From: Pseudomonas sp. S37
GTDB taxonomy: Bacteria > Pseudomonadota > Gammaproteobacteria > Pseudomonadales > Pseudomonadaceae
Assembly (NCBI RefSeq): GCF_016658545.1
Contig: NZ_JACVZC010000026.1
Coordinates: 1 to 59,185 of the forward strand
DNA length: 59,185 bases
Reading direction: 5' to 3'
Shown here: positions 1 through 9,702 of the stretch, piece after piece
How positions within the stretch are numbered: position 1 is the stretch's first letter
Layout of the letters: each line of letters starts with the position of its first letter
Notes under the pieces: generated by a model
Database searches by the model: none
The model's input: only the letters and a program-made list of their open reading frames with translations
Told to the model about the DNA's origin: nothing
Made by a program: the position numbers and the translations under genes

Positions 1-2
1 GC

Positions 3-30
3 ATTCTACGCTTTCCTCAGAGCCTGTCAA
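3..30 (-). promoter_or_regulatory. rRNA-type promoter, proximal of three tandem copies
   Basis: Read on the minus strand there is TTGACA (25-30), a 16-bp spacer and TAGAAT (3-8), a near-consensus sigma-70 promoter firing out of the left edge. With the two similar promoters upstream this is the usual arrangement ahead of a Pseudomonas rRNA operon, so an rrn operon probably begins just outside the window. The rRNA itself is not visible. Confidence 0.75.
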
Positions 31-112
31 GCGTTTATTTTGAAGTTTTTTGCGAGAAACTCGTTTAGCTTCAAACACTTGGCTCGCCGCGATCTCTCGT
101 AGCGGGAGGCGA

Positions 113-140
113 ATTCTACAGCGTTTAAAACCGCTGTCAA
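113..140 (-). promoter_or_regulatory. rRNA-type promoter, middle of three tandem copies
   Basis: On the minus strand TTGACA (135-140) and TAGAAT (113-118) are separated by 16 bp. Hexamers and spacing equal those of the promoter at 3-30, about 110 bp downstream. Confidence 0.75.
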
Positions 141-256
141 CCTTCTCCTCAACCGCTGGCGATCAGTTGATCGTAGCCCTTCCAGCGCCTTTTGAATCGG
201 CTAACTCATTGAATTTCAAGGAGTTTGTCGTTCCGTTGTCGCTGGAAGTGGGGCGC

Positions 257-320
257 ATTATAAGGGGATTCGAGAGGGCGTCAACCTTTAATTTCATTAA
301 ATTGAAATATAGGGGAAAAG
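257..320 (-). promoter_or_regulatory. rRNA-type promoter with A/T-rich upstream tract, distal of three
   Basis: On the minus strand TTGACG (279-284) and a perfect TATAAT (257-262) have a 16-bp spacer. Directly upstream (285-320) is an A/T-rich stretch that resembles an UP element for the RNA polymerase alpha subunit, which is typical of rRNA promoters. The UP-element role is inferred from composition only. Confidence 0.75.
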
Positions 321-384
321 ACCGTTTCGAGGCCGCCAGATGCCCGCCCCAACACATGTATCGGCTGTGAAATCAAGCGCCGCG

Positions 385-429
385 GGTGTCCGCCGCAACA
401 TTTTCAGCGCCTGAGAGATCGAGCGCCGC
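385..429 (+). repeat. 45-bp repeat, copy 1 (inverted relative to copies 2 and 3)
   Basis: This is a 45-bp unit beginning GGTGTCCGCC and ending GAGCGCCGC. It faces copy 2 (434-478) across a 4-bp centre, so together they form a 94-bp inverted repeat. The 14 bp next to the centre (416-429 with 434-447) pair perfectly. The unit is unrelated in sequence to the REP palindromes elsewhere in the window. Confidence 0.8.
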
Positions 430-433
430 CCGC

Positions 434-478
434 GCGGCGCTCGATCTTATAGGCGCTGCATGTGTTGTGTCGAACACC
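434..478 (-). repeat. 45-bp repeat, copy 2
   Basis: Reverse-complement copy of the unit at 385-429, of exactly the same length, with scattered substitutions mainly in its outer half (GGTGTTCGAC at its start). It forms the right arm of the inverted repeat and is followed after 1 bp by copy 3 in the same orientation. Confidence 0.8.
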
Positions 479-479
479 T

Positions 480-524
480 GCGGCGCTCGACCTCACAGGC
501 GCTGAAAGGGTTGTGGCGGACACC
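480..524 (-). repeat. 45-bp repeat, copy 3
   Basis: Third 45-bp copy, in the same orientation as copy 2 and separated from it by a single base. It is closer in sequence to copy 1 than to copy 2 (GGTGTCCGCC at the start, TTTCAGCGCCTG in the middle). It lies between the other copies and the tyrS terminator. Confidence 0.8.
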
Positions 525-592
525 TCCCAAACCCAACACTATCTATAGCCAGGCCCATCACCCCCAGCCCCCCACCACAACACCCAACCCCC

Positions 593-626
593 AAAAACAA
601 AACGGGGAGACCTCTCGGCCTCCCCG
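593..626 (-). terminator. Rho-independent terminator of tyrS
   Basis: On the minus strand the stem CGGGGAG/CTCCCCG (603-609 with 620-626) is followed by a T-rich run (593-602). It lies 26 bp after the tyrS stop codon. Confidence 0.8.
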
Positions 627-652
627 CTTCTATATAGCTACACCCCAGCCGA

Positions 653-1852
653 TCACTCAGCCTTGAGCGTAACCCGGCCAAACGACTTCTTGCCCGCCTG
701 GCACACATGAGTAGCACCCAGGACAAACATGAAGTCCTTGTCGACCACCGCACCATCAACCTTCACCGCACCGCCACTCAGCAAGTCCCGCGCCTGCGCC
801 GAGTTCTTCACCAGGCCAGCACGGTTAAGCACGGCAGCAATCGGCAGGTCTACCGCCGCAGCCACCTCGATTTCCGGCAGGTCTTCCGGCAGCTCGCCTT
901 CCTTCATACGGTTACCCGCAGCACGATGAGCATTGGCCGCAGCCTCTTCACCATGGAAGCGCGCCACAATCTCTTCCGCCAGCTTGATCTTGATGTCACG
1001 CGGGTTGGCGCCATTGGCGACATCAGCGCGGAACTGGTCGATCTCTTCCATCGAACGGAAGCTAAGCAACTCGAAGTAACGCCACATCAAGGTATCCGGG
1101 ATCGATACCAGCTTGCTGTACATCACCCCTGGCGCTTCCTGGATACCAACATAGTTGCCCAACGACTTGGACATCTTCTTCACGCCATCAAGCCCTTCAA
1201 GCAGCGGCATGGTCACGATGTTCTGTGCTTCCTGGCCATAGGCTCGCTGCAGCTCGCGGCCCATCAGCAGGTTGAACTTCTGGTCGGTACCGCCCAACTC
1301 GACGTCCGCCTTCAGTGCCACCGAGTCATAGCCCTGCACCAGCGGGTAGAGGAACTCGTGGATGGCAATAGGCTGATTGGTGGTGTAGCGCTTGTCGAAG
1401 TCATCACGCTCGAGCATGCGCGCTACGGTGTACTGCGACGCCAGGCGAATGAAGTCGGCTGGGGTCAGCGTGTCCATCCAGGTGGAATTGAACGCGACTT
1501 CGGTCTTGGCCGGGTCGAGAATCTTGAACACCTGCTGCTTGTAGGTCTCGGCGTTGTCCAGCACCTGCTCACGGGTCAGCGGCGGGCGCGTAGCGCTCTT
1601 GCCACTCGGGTCGCCGATCATGCCGGTGAAGTCACCGATCAGGAAGATGACCTGATGGCCCAGCTCCTGGAACTGGCGCAGCTTGTTGATCAACACCGTG
1701 TGACCCAGGTGCAGGTCCGGGGCGGTCGGGTCGAAGCCGGCCTTGATGCGCAGAGGTTGGCCGCGCTTGAGCTTCTCCACCAGTTCCGACTCGACCAGTA
1801 CTTCTTCCGCACCGCGCTTGATAAGCGCCAGCTGCTCTTCAACCGACTTCAT
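653..1852 (-). CDS. tyrS: Tyrosyl-tRNA synthetase
   Basis: Class I aminoacyl-tRNA synthetase that charges tRNA-Tyr with tyrosine at the expense of ATP in the cytoplasm. The 399-residue protein has the HIGH-type signature HLGH at residues 48-51, a KMSKS loop near residue 234 and a C-terminal S4-like RNA-binding domain from about residue 335. The start chosen (MKSVEEQ) matches the family N-terminus; a longer in-frame opening to 1897 adds 15 unconserved residues. It is monocistronic, divergent from the M23 peptidase gene, and ends in a clear terminator. Confidence 0.97.
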   Translation of the reverse strand: MKSVEEQLALIKRGAEEVLVESELVEKLKRGQPLRIKAGFDPTAPDLHLGHTVLINKLRQFQELGHQVIFLIGDFTGMIGDPSGKSATRPPLTREQVLDNAETYKQQVFKILDPAKTEVAFNSTWMDTLTPADFIRLASQYTVARMLERDDFDKRYTTNQPIAIHEFLYPLVQGYDSVALKADVELGGTDQKFNLLMGRELQRAYGQEAQNIVTMPLLEGLDGVKKMSKSLGNYVGIQEAPGVMYSKLVSIPDTLMWRYFELLSFRSMEEIDQFRADVANGANPRDIKIKLAEEIVARFHGEEAAANAHRAAGNRMKEGELPEDLPEIEVAAAVDLPIAAVLNRAGLVKNSAQARDLLSGGAVKVDGAVVDKDFMFVLGATHVCQAGKKSFGRVTLKAE

Positions 1853-2065
1853 AGACAAACCCGCAAGGCTCAGATTCAGGGGGAGCCAACCATACAAGAT
1901 CGGCCGTCAATTACAAGTTTCGCAAAGGAATGTGACCCGAACACGGGTTTGCGGCGTCTACGCGCCCTTGCGTGAAAATGGATTTGGTTATATTTTATAC
2001 AGTTATTTCATCTTCATCATGTCATTCATCTTTTCCATTTCACCTTTTTCAAAGTCACCTTACTC

Positions 2066-3487
2066 ATGACCAACGAACCGCCTAAAGCGCCCAAGCTTTA
2101 TCCGAAAAGCCATCTGTTGGCCGCCAGCGGCATCGCCGCCCTGCTCAGCCTGGCTTTGCTGGTGTTTCCCTCCAGCGAAGTGGAAGCCAAGAAAACCACC
2201 CTCAACCTCGAGCTGGAAAGCCCTGCCGAGCAACTGAAAGACGACGCCCGTGCTGCGCCGCTGGTGCAGGCACAAGGTGAGCAAGGCTCGCCATTCGCCC
2301 AGATCGAAGACGCCGCCCCCGAAACCCAGAAAGCCGAGCAGCAAGCTCCGGAAGCCAAACCGGTCGCCGAAGCCGCCAAGGAACCAGGCCATCGAGAAGT
2401 CACCGTCGCGCGTGGCGATACCCTGTCCACCCTGTTCGCCAAGGTTGGCCTGCCGGCCAATGCGGTGCACGACCTGCTGGCCAGCAACAAGCAGGCCAAG
2501 CAGTTCAGCCAACTCAAGCACGGCCAGGTACTGCAGTTCGAACTCGACAAGGATGGCCAACTGGCCAGCCTGCACAGCAAGGTCAGCAACCTTGAAACCA
2601 TTCGCCTGACCAAGTCCGCCAAGGGCTACACCTTCAACCGTGAAATCAGCAAGCCGGTAGTGCGAACCGCCTACGCCCACGGCGTGATCAAGAGCTCGCT
2701 GTCGGCCTCCGCCCAGCGTGCCGGCCTGTCGCACAGCATGACCATGGACATGGCCCGTGTGCTGGGTTATGACATCGACTTTGCCCAGGATATTCGCCCT
2801 GGCGATGAGTTCGATGTGGTCTACGAGCAGAAGGTGATGGACGGCAAGGTCGTCGGTACTGGCAACATCCTCTCCGCGCGCTTCACTAACCGTGGCAAAA
2901 CCTACACCGCCGTGCGCTACACCAACAAGCAGGGCAACACTACCTACTACACTGCCGACGGCAACAGCCTGCGCAAGGCCTTCATCCGCACTCCGGTGGA
3001 CTTTGCCCGCATCAGCTCGCGCTTTTCCGCCGGTCGCAAGCACCCGATCCTGAACAAGATCCGTGCCCACAAGGGCGTCGACTACGCTGCCCCGCGCGGT
3101 ACGCCAATCAAGGCAGCCGGCGACGGCCGCATCGAACTGGCCGGGCGCCGCGGTGGTTACGGCAATACCGTGATCATCCAGCACGGCAACCGCTACAAGA
3201 CGCTCTACGGCCACATGCAGGGCTTTGCCAAAGGCATCAAGACCGGCAGCTCGGTCAAGCAGGGCCAGATCATTGGCTACATCGGTACCACCGGCCTGTC
3301 CACCGGGCCGCACCTGCACTACGAGTTCCAGGTCAACGGTGTACACGTCGACCCACTGAGCCAGAAGGTGCCGATGGCCGACCCGATCGCCAAGAACGAG
3401 CGCCAGCGCTTCCTGCAGCAGAGCCAGCCACTGATCGCCCGCATGGATCAGGAAAAGGCCACCCTGCTCGCAGCGAACAAGCGCTAA
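2066..3487 (+). CDS. M23-family murein endopeptidase, MepM-like with OapA/LysM-type domain
   Basis: Envelope peptidase predicted to cut peptidoglycan cross-bridges during wall growth. Of 473 residues, a signal-anchor hydrophobic stretch covers about 19-37. A LysM/OapA-like module sits around 110-185 (VARGDTLSTLFAKVGL). The zinc-peptidase M23 domain lies around 330-430 and carries the metal-binding HKGVD and the HLH of GPHLHYEF. The Ala/Glu-rich linker at 60-105 is probably disordered. No strong ribosome binding site precedes the ATG. The gene is 3 bp upstream of anmK, so the two are probably co-transcribed, which links wall cutting with recycling of wall sugar. Confidence 0.9.
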   Translation: MTNEPPKAPKLYPKSHLLAASGIAALLSLALLVFPSSEVEAKKTTLNLELESPAEQLKDDARAAPLVQAQGEQGSPFAQIEDAAPETQKAEQQAPEAKPVAEAAKEPGHREVTVARGDTLSTLFAKVGLPANAVHDLLASNKQAKQFSQLKHGQVLQFELDKDGQLASLHSKVSNLETIRLTKSAKGYTFNREISKPVVRTAYAHGVIKSSLSASAQRAGLSHSMTMDMARVLGYDIDFAQDIRPGDEFDVVYEQKVMDGKVVGTGNILSARFTNRGKTYTAVRYTNKQGNTTYYTADGNSLRKAFIRTPVDFARISSRFSAGRKHPILNKIRAHKGVDYAAPRGTPIKAAGDGRIELAGRRGGYGNTVIIQHGNRYKTLYGHMQGFAKGIKTGSSVKQGQIIGYIGTTGLSTGPHLHYEFQVNGVHVDPLSQKVPMADPIAKNERQRFLQQSQPLIARMDQEKATLLAANKR

Positions 3488-4582
<1,095 letters not shown>

Positions 4583-4599
4583 CCGCTACGTCAGAAAGC

Positions 4600-4627
4600 A
4601 AAACGCCGCGCAATTGCGCGGCGTTTT
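4600..4627. terminator. Bidirectional terminator between anmK and erpA
   Basis: A 28-bp perfect palindrome: four A, a CGCCGCGCAA/TTGCGCGGCG stem (4604-4623) and four T. It serves two convergent genes. Confidence 0.85.
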
Positions 4628-4643
4628 CGTTCCGGACCAGGCT

Positions 4644-4994
4644 TCAGATCGAGAACGACGACCCGCAACCACAGGTGGTGGCGGCATTCGGGTTTTTGAT
4701 CACGAAGCGCGAGCCTTCCAGGCCTTCCTGATAGTCCACTTCGGCACCCGCCAGGTACTGGAAGCTCATTGGGTCGACCACCAGCGACACGCCTTCGCGC
4801 TCGACGATGGTGTCGTCTTCGGCCACGTCTTCATCGAAAGTGAAGCCGTACTGGAAGCCCGAGCAACCACCACCGGTCACGAACACCCGCAGCTTCAGAC
4901 GTTCATTGCCTTCCTCATTGACCAGGTTCTTCACCTTCTGGGCTGCCCCATGGGTAAATTCCAGACCAGTAGGGGTGAAGGTTTCGACGCTCAT
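4644..4994 (-). CDS. erpA: Iron-sulfur cluster insertion protein ErpA
   Basis: A-type carrier that delivers Fe-S clusters to apo-enzymes, known to be essential for isoprenoid synthesis in E. coli. The 116-residue protein has the three cluster-binding cysteines in GGGCSGF and in the C-terminal TTCGCGSSF. The start (MSVETF) is set by a GGAGAA ribosome binding site 5 bp upstream; a longer in-frame extension of 16 residues lacks one. It lies downstream of argC on the same strand, separated by the argC terminator. Confidence 0.95.
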   Translation of the reverse strand: MSVETFTPTGLEFTHGAAQKVKNLVNEEGNERLKLRVFVTGGGCSGFQYGFTFDEDVAEDDTIVEREGVSLVVDPMSFQYLAGAEVDYQEGLEGSRFVIKNPNAATTCGCGSSFSI

Positions 4995-5098
4995 GTTGAT
5001 TCTCCCGGCGCGGTAGCCGCCATAAAACTCGATGACGCGCATTATCCGCTTTCCCGAGAAAATCGGTCAAGAATTGTGCGGCTTTAGTCGCGACCTGC

Positions 5099-5124
5099 AA
5101 AAAGGCCCGCACGACGCGGGCCTT
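5099..5124 (-). terminator. Rho-independent terminator of argC
   Basis: On the minus strand AAGGCCCGC/GCGGGCCTT (5102-5110 with 5116-5124) forms a 9-bp stem with a 5-base loop, running into a T tract. It lies 17 bp after the argC stop. Confidence 0.85.
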
Positions 5125-5140
5125 GTTCACTGCTGACGGC

Positions 5141-6175
5141 TTACGGCAGCAAGCCGGCGTGGGACAAGCCCATGCGCTCATCCAGGCCGAACAGGATGTT
5201 GAGGTTCTGCACCGCCTGGCCGGAGGCACCCTTGACCAGGTTGTCGATTACCGACAGCACCACCACCAAGTCACCACCCTGCGGGCGATGAACGGCAATG
5301 CGGCAGACGTTGGCGCCGCGCACGCTACGGGTTTCCGGGTGGCTGCCCGCCGGCATCACATCGACGAACGGTTCATCGGCGTAGCGCTTCTCGAACAGCG
5401 CCTGCAAATCGACCGAGGTATCGACCACGTTCGCGTACAGGGTGGCGTGGATGCCACGAATCATCGGCGTCAGGTGCGGTACGAAGGTCAAGCCGATATC
5501 CTTGCCAGCGGCCATACGCAGGCCCTGGCTGATTTCCGGCAGGTGGCGATGGCCCTTGACCGCATAGGCCTTCATGCTTTCGCCGGCTTCGCAGAACAGC
5601 GAACCCACCGCTGCGCCACGGCCAGCGCCGCTGACACCCGACTTGCAGTCGGCGATCAGGCGCGACGGGTCGGCCAGGCCTGCTTCCAGCAGCGGCAGGA
5701 AGCCCAGCTGGGTGGCGGTCGGGTAGCAACCCGGCACAGCGATCAGGCGCGCCTGGCGGATCTTCTCGCGGTTCACTTCGGGCAAGCCGTACACCGCATC
5801 CTTGAGCAGCTCTGGCGCGCCGTGCGGCTGGCCATACCACTTGCCCCACTCGGTGGCGTCCTGCAGGCGGAAGTCTGCCGACAGGTCGATCACCTTGGTG
5901 CCGGCAGCCAGCAGCTCGCCGGCCAGGGCGTGGGCAACACCGTGCGGGGTGGCGAAAAACACCACATCGCAAGCCGCCAGGGTCTTGCTGTCCGGCACAC
6001 TGAACGCCAGCCCGTCATAGTGGCCGCGCAGGTTCGGGTACATGTCTGCCACTGCCACGCCCGCTTCGGAGCGCGAAGTGATGACCGCCACTTCGGCCTG
6101 TGGATGCTGTGCCAGCAGACGCAACAGTTCGACGCCGGTGTAACCCGTGCCGCCGACGATACCGACCTTGATCAT
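5141..6175 (-). CDS. argC: N-acetyl-gamma-glutamyl-phosphate reductase
   Basis: NADPH-dependent enzyme of arginine biosynthesis that reduces N-acetylglutamyl phosphate to the semialdehyde. The 344-residue protein starts with the nucleotide-binding motif [14 protein letters not shown] (residues 9-22). The catalytic cysteine lies in VPGCYPTAT near residue 150. It is a single gene with its own terminator, upstream of erpA on the same strand. Confidence 0.97.
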   Translation of the reverse strand: MIKVGIVGGTGYTGVELLRLLAQHPQAEVAVITSRSEAGVAVADMYPNLRGHYDGLAFSVPDSKTLAACDVVFFATPHGVAHALAGELLAAGTKVIDLSADFRLQDATEWGKWYGQPHGAPELLKDAVYGLPEVNREKIRQARLIAVPGCYPTATQLGFLPLLEAGLADPSRLIADCKSGVSGAGRGAAVGSLFCEAGESMKAYAVKGHRHLPEISQGLRMAAGKDIGLTFVPHLTPMIRGIHATLYANVVDTSVDLQALFEKRYADEPFVDVMPAGSHPETRSVRGANVCRIAVHRPQGGDLVVVLSVIDNLVKGASGQAVQNLNILFGLDERMGLSHAGLLP

Positions 6176-6317
6176 AACGCTTGCCCCTTATCAACGAGCC
6201 GTCTGGAAAGCGCACGATAATAGGGGCGCAAGGCGCCTGTAACAACTCTTCGGGTGACCCTTCAGGCGCTTGACCACTACTATCTGACGACCGTGATTAC
6301 CTGAAGGAACTCCCTCC

Positions 6318-6743
6318 ATGCTTTACCTATGGATCAAAGCGCTGCATATCGTCAGCGTGGTCTGCTGGTTCGCCGGCCTGTTCTACCTGCCGCGGCTGTT
6401 CGTCTACCACGCCCAGAGCCAGGACAGCATCAGCCAGGACCGCTTCGTGACCATGGAACGCAAGTTGTACCGCGGCATCATGAACCCGGCGATGATCGCC
6501 ACCTACGTATTCGGCGCCTGGATGCTCTATCTCACCCCAGGCTGGCTGAGCCAGGGCTGGCTGCATGCCAAGTTGACGCTGGTGATCCTGCTGACCGGCT
6601 ACCATCACGTGTGCGGTGCCCAGCGCAAACGCTTCGCCAGTGGCACCAACACCCGCAGCCACGTCTACTATCGCTGGTTCAACGAAGTGCCCGTGCTGTT
6701 CCTGCTGGGCATCGTAATTCTGGTGGTGGTCAAACCGTTCTGA
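6318..6743 (+). CDS. hemJ: Protoporphyrinogen IX oxidase HemJ
   Basis: Small inner-membrane protein (141 residues, about four transmembrane helices) of the HemJ/UPF0093 family. It oxidises protoporphyrinogen IX to protoporphyrin IX, the step before iron insertion into haem. The N-terminal histidine segment ALHIVSVVCWFAGLFYLPRL is the family hallmark. AAGGAA sits 9 bp before the ATG. It is followed 28 bp later by the nitronate monooxygenase-like gene. Confidence 0.92.
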   Translation: MLYLWIKALHIVSVVCWFAGLFYLPRLFVYHAQSQDSISQDRFVTMERKLYRGIMNPAMIATYVFGAWMLYLTPGWLSQGWLHAKLTLVILLTGYHHVCGAQRKRFASGTNTRSHVYYRWFNEVPVLFLLGIVILVVVKPF

Positions 6744-6771
6744 CATTGCCACCCCGCCAAGGAGCCTTGCC

Positions 6772-7728
6772 ATGTCGCTACCCGCCTCGCTCGAACAACG
6801 CCTGCGCCTGCCTGTGGTTGCCGCACCGATGTTCCTGATTTCCAACCCCGGCCTGGTGCTGGCTTGCTGCGCCAACGGCGTGGTTGGCAGTTTCCCGGCC
6901 CTGAACCAGCGTGACAGCGCCGGCTTCAAGGCCTGGCTGGAGGAGATTGAGGCCGGCCTGGCACAGTTGCAGGCGCCCGCGCCCTATGCGGTGAACCTGA
7001 TCGTGCACCCGACCAACCCTCGCCTGCAGGCCGACCTGGCCTTGTGCGTCGAGCACCGGGTGCCGATCGTCATCACCAGCCTGGGTGCGGTAAAGGAAGT
7101 GGTCGATGCCGTGCATGGCTATGGCGGCCTGGTGTTTCATGATGTGACCACGCGCCGCCATGCCGAGAAGGCCGCCGAAGCGGGTGTCGATGGGCTGATT
7201 GCCGTTGCTGCAGGCGCAGGCGGCCATGCCGGCACCTGGAGCCCGTTCGCCCTGGCAGCGGAAATTCGCCAGTTCTTCGACAAGACCCTGCTGTTGGCGG
7301 GCTGCATCAACCACGGCCATGAGATCCTCGCCGCACAACTGCTGGGGGCGGACCTGGCATACATGGGCACGCGCTTTATCGCCACGGCAGAAAGCCAGGC
7401 CCAGAGCGCCTACAAACAGATGCTGCTGCAGGCCCACGCCGCTGACATCGTCCACACACCGGCGGTATCCGGCATTCCCGCCAGCTTCCTGCGCCCGAGC
7501 CTGGAACAAGCGGGCTACGACATGAATGCCCTCAAGGGCGGTCATGAGCAAGGCAAACTCAAGCCGATAGACGACGAAGCCAAGGCGTGGAAGACCGTCT
7601 GGTCGGCAGGCCAGGGCGTTGGCGGTATCGACGACCTGCCCAGCGCCAGCGCACTGATCGCACGCCTGCACAGCGAGTACCAGCAAGCCCTGCAGCGCTG
7701 CCAGGCGCTGCGGGTTCAGGCCTTGTAG
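6772..7728 (+). CDS. Nitronate monooxygenase / 2-nitropropane dioxygenase family protein
   Basis: FMN-dependent TIM-barrel enzyme of 318 residues. The N-terminal substrate/FMN region (LPVVAAPMFLISNPGLV) and the phosphate-binding glycine loop AGAGGHAG near residue 148 match the nitronate monooxygenase group, which oxidises alkyl nitronates. The true substrate in the cell is unknown. An AAGGAG ribosome binding site precedes the ATG. Family assignment is firm; the reaction is inferred. Confidence 0.85.
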   Translation: MSLPASLEQRLRLPVVAAPMFLISNPGLVLACCANGVVGSFPALNQRDSAGFKAWLEEIEAGLAQLQAPAPYAVNLIVHPTNPRLQADLALCVEHRVPIVITSLGAVKEVVDAVHGYGGLVFHDVTTRRHAEKAAEAGVDGLIAVAAGAGGHAGTWSPFALAAEIRQFFDKTLLLAGCINHGHEILAAQLLGADLAYMGTRFIATAESQAQSAYKQMLLQAHAADIVHTPAVSGIPASFLRPSLEQAGYDMNALKGGHEQGKLKPIDDEAKAWKTVWSAGQGVGGIDDLPSASALIARLHSEYQQALQRCQALRVQAL

Positions 7729-7795
7729 CAAAAGGCAACACCTTGCCCGGCCAAGCTGTACACTAGGCGCCCTCTTCCGCCCCCAGGAGCCTTGC

Positions 7796-8578
7796 ATGAC
7801 CCGTTACGCCATGATTACTGGTGCTTCCAGCGGCCTGGGCCTGGCCCTGGCGGAAGCACTGGCACGGCGCGGGCGCAACCTGATCCTGGTGGCACGCCAG
7901 CGCGAAACGCTGGAACCGGTGGCCATCGAGCTGACCCAGCGCTTTGGTGTCGAGGTACTGTTCCGCGCCTGCGACCTTAGCCAGCCGCTGCGCCTTTCAG
8001 GCTTCGTACTGGAGCTGGAGGAAGGCGAGCGGCGTATCGACCTGCTGGTCAACTGTGCCGGCCAGCGCACCTACGGGCCGTTCCTGGCCCATGAGTGGGC
8101 CGACGAGCAAGACCTGCTGGAGGTCAACGTACTGGCCCTGAGCCGCCTGTGCCACGCCATCGGTAACCTGATGGCGGTGCAGGGTGGCGGGCAGATTCTC
8201 AACGTTGCCGGCCTGGCTGGCGTAGCGCCTGGCCCGTGGATGGCCGCCTATGCCGCCAGCAAAGCCTACGTGTTGAGCTTTTCCCAGGCCCTGCGCGAAG
8301 AGCTCAAGCCCGCCGGCATCAAGGTCTCGGTACTGTGCCCCGGCCCGGTGCGCTCTGCACGCCGGCGCATTGCCCGCCTGGATGGCAAGCCGCGCTGCCT
8401 CAGCCCCGAGGAAGTGGCGCTGTACACCGTACGCGCGCTGAACAAGAGCCGCGCCCTGATCATGCCCGGCCGGCGCAACCGCTGGCTGGCATTCGCCCCG
8501 CGCCTGCTGCCACGCTGGCTGCTGCGCAAGCTGGCCGGGGCCATTCACCGCCGCTATTGCCCGGCCGGCATGGAATAG
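7796..8578 (+). CDS. Short-chain dehydrogenase/reductase family protein lacking the catalytic serine
   Basis: Rossmann-fold protein of 260 residues with the cofactor motif TGASSGLG at 8-15 and the active-site YAASK near residue 155. The position 13 residues before that tyrosine, usually serine (NVAS in close SDRs), is glycine here (NVAGLAG). Catalysis may therefore be impaired or use another residue. The C-terminus is basic, rich in Arg and Trp, and could bind membrane. The start follows an AGGAG site. Substrate unknown. Confidence 0.85.
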   Translation: MTRYAMITGASSGLGLALAEALARRGRNLILVARQRETLEPVAIELTQRFGVEVLFRACDLSQPLRLSGFVLELEEGERRIDLLVNCAGQRTYGPFLAHEWADEQDLLEVNVLALSRLCHAIGNLMAVQGGGQILNVAGLAGVAPGPWMAAYAASKAYVLSFSQALREELKPAGIKVSVLCPGPVRSARRRIARLDGKPRCLSPEEVALYTVRALNKSRALIMPGRRNRWLAFAPRLLPRWLLRKLAGAIHRRYCPAGME

Positions 8579-8641
8579 CCACTGGGCGAGCGGCGCCCGG
8601 CTGAGTACACTCGGCCCGACCCTCACCATGGAGCAAGTGCT

Positions 8642-8980
8642 GTGGACGATCTATTCCTCAAAATCATCAACCGGGAAATCCCGGCGGATATCATCTACGA
8701 AGACGACCAGATCCTGGCCTTCAAGGACATTGCACCCGCAGCGCCGGTACATTTTCTGGTCATCCCGAAAAAGCACATCCGTACGCTCAATGACCTGACC
8801 GAAGAGGACAAGGCCCTGGCTGGCCACATCCTGTTCACCGCCCAGCGCCTGGCTGTCGAGCAAGGCTGCGAAGAAGGCTTCCGTGTGGTCATGAACTGCA
8901 ACCCGAAAGGCGGCCAGACCGTCTACCACATCCATATGCACGTGCTTGGGCAGCGCCAGATGAACTGGCCACCGGGCTGA
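8642..8980 (+). CDS. hinT: HIT family nucleotide-binding protein (HinT-like)
   Basis: 112-residue histidine-triad protein, predicted to hydrolyse purine nucleoside phosphoramidates such as AMP-lysine. The triad HIHMHVLG is at residues about 99-106, and the HinT-type N-terminus [18 protein letters not shown] is present. The start is GTG; the nearby ATG at 8628 is out of frame. It lies 65 bp before coq7. Confidence 0.92.
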   Translation: MDDLFLKIINREIPADIIYEDDQILAFKDIAPAAPVHFLVIPKKHIRTLNDLTEEDKALAGHILFTAQRLAVEQGCEEGFRVVMNCNPKGGQTVYHIHMHVLGQRQMNWPPG

Positions 8981-9045
8981 TCCACGGCAAGCGACCCCGC
9001 CGCTATTGCGGTAAACTGTCGGGCACATTCTTGCGGAGGTGCCCG

Positions 9046-9693
9046 ATGGCTACCGAACGTCACTACTCGCCGCTCGACCGCTTGTTGCTGCAGGCCGATA
9101 CCGCCATGCGCACCTTGCTGCCCTTCAGCGGCCAACCCGCCCGGCCATCGCCGGCCATCATCCAGCCAGACGCCGACCTGGACGAACAGCAGTCCCGCCA
9201 TATTGCCGGGCTGATGCGCATCAACCACACCGGTGAAGTCTGCGCCCAGGCGCTGTACCAGGGCCAGGCCCTGACCGCCAAGCTGCCCGAAGTGCGCAAG
9301 GCCATGGAGCATGCCGCCGAGGAAGAAATCGACCACCTTGCCTGGTGCGAGCAGCGTATTCGCCAGCTGAACAGCCACCCCAGCGTACTCAACCCATTGT
9401 TCTACGGTATGTCGTTCGGCATCGGTGCACTCGCCGGGCTGGTCAGCGACAAGGTCAGCCTGGGCTTCGTCGCCGCCACCGAACACCAGGTGTGCAAACA
9501 CCTCGACGAGCACCTGGAGCAGATCCCGCACGAAGACGAAAAGTCCCGGGCCATTCTCGAGCAGATGCGCATCGACGAAGAGCAACACGCCGAGTCTGCC
9601 CTGGAGGCCGGTGGCTACCGCTTCCCTGCCCCTGTCCGCTTTGGCATGAGCTTGCTGGCCAAGGTCATGACCAAGAGCACCTACCGTATCTGA
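9046..9693 (+). CDS. coq7: 5-demethoxyubiquinol hydroxylase Coq7
   Basis: Di-iron monooxygenase that adds the C6 hydroxyl in ubiquinone synthesis. The 215-residue protein has the carboxylate-bridged iron ligands in two E...ExxH sets: NHTGEVCAQ with EEEIDHL, and ATEHQV with DEEQHAE. ATG at 9046 follows GGAGGT by 6 bp and is preferred over an in-frame TTG at 9031. The next gene starts 9 bp after the stop. Confidence 0.95.
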   Translation: MATERHYSPLDRLLLQADTAMRTLLPFSGQPARPSPAIIQPDADLDEQQSRHIAGLMRINHTGEVCAQALYQGQALTAKLPEVRKAMEHAAEEEIDHLAWCEQRIRQLNSHPSVLNPLFYGMSFGIGALAGLVSDKVSLGFVAATEHQVCKHLDEHLEQIPHEDEKSRAILEQMRIDEEQHAESALEAGGYRFPAPVRFGMSLLAKVMTKSTYRI

Positions 9694-9702
9694 AGGCCCC
9701 CC

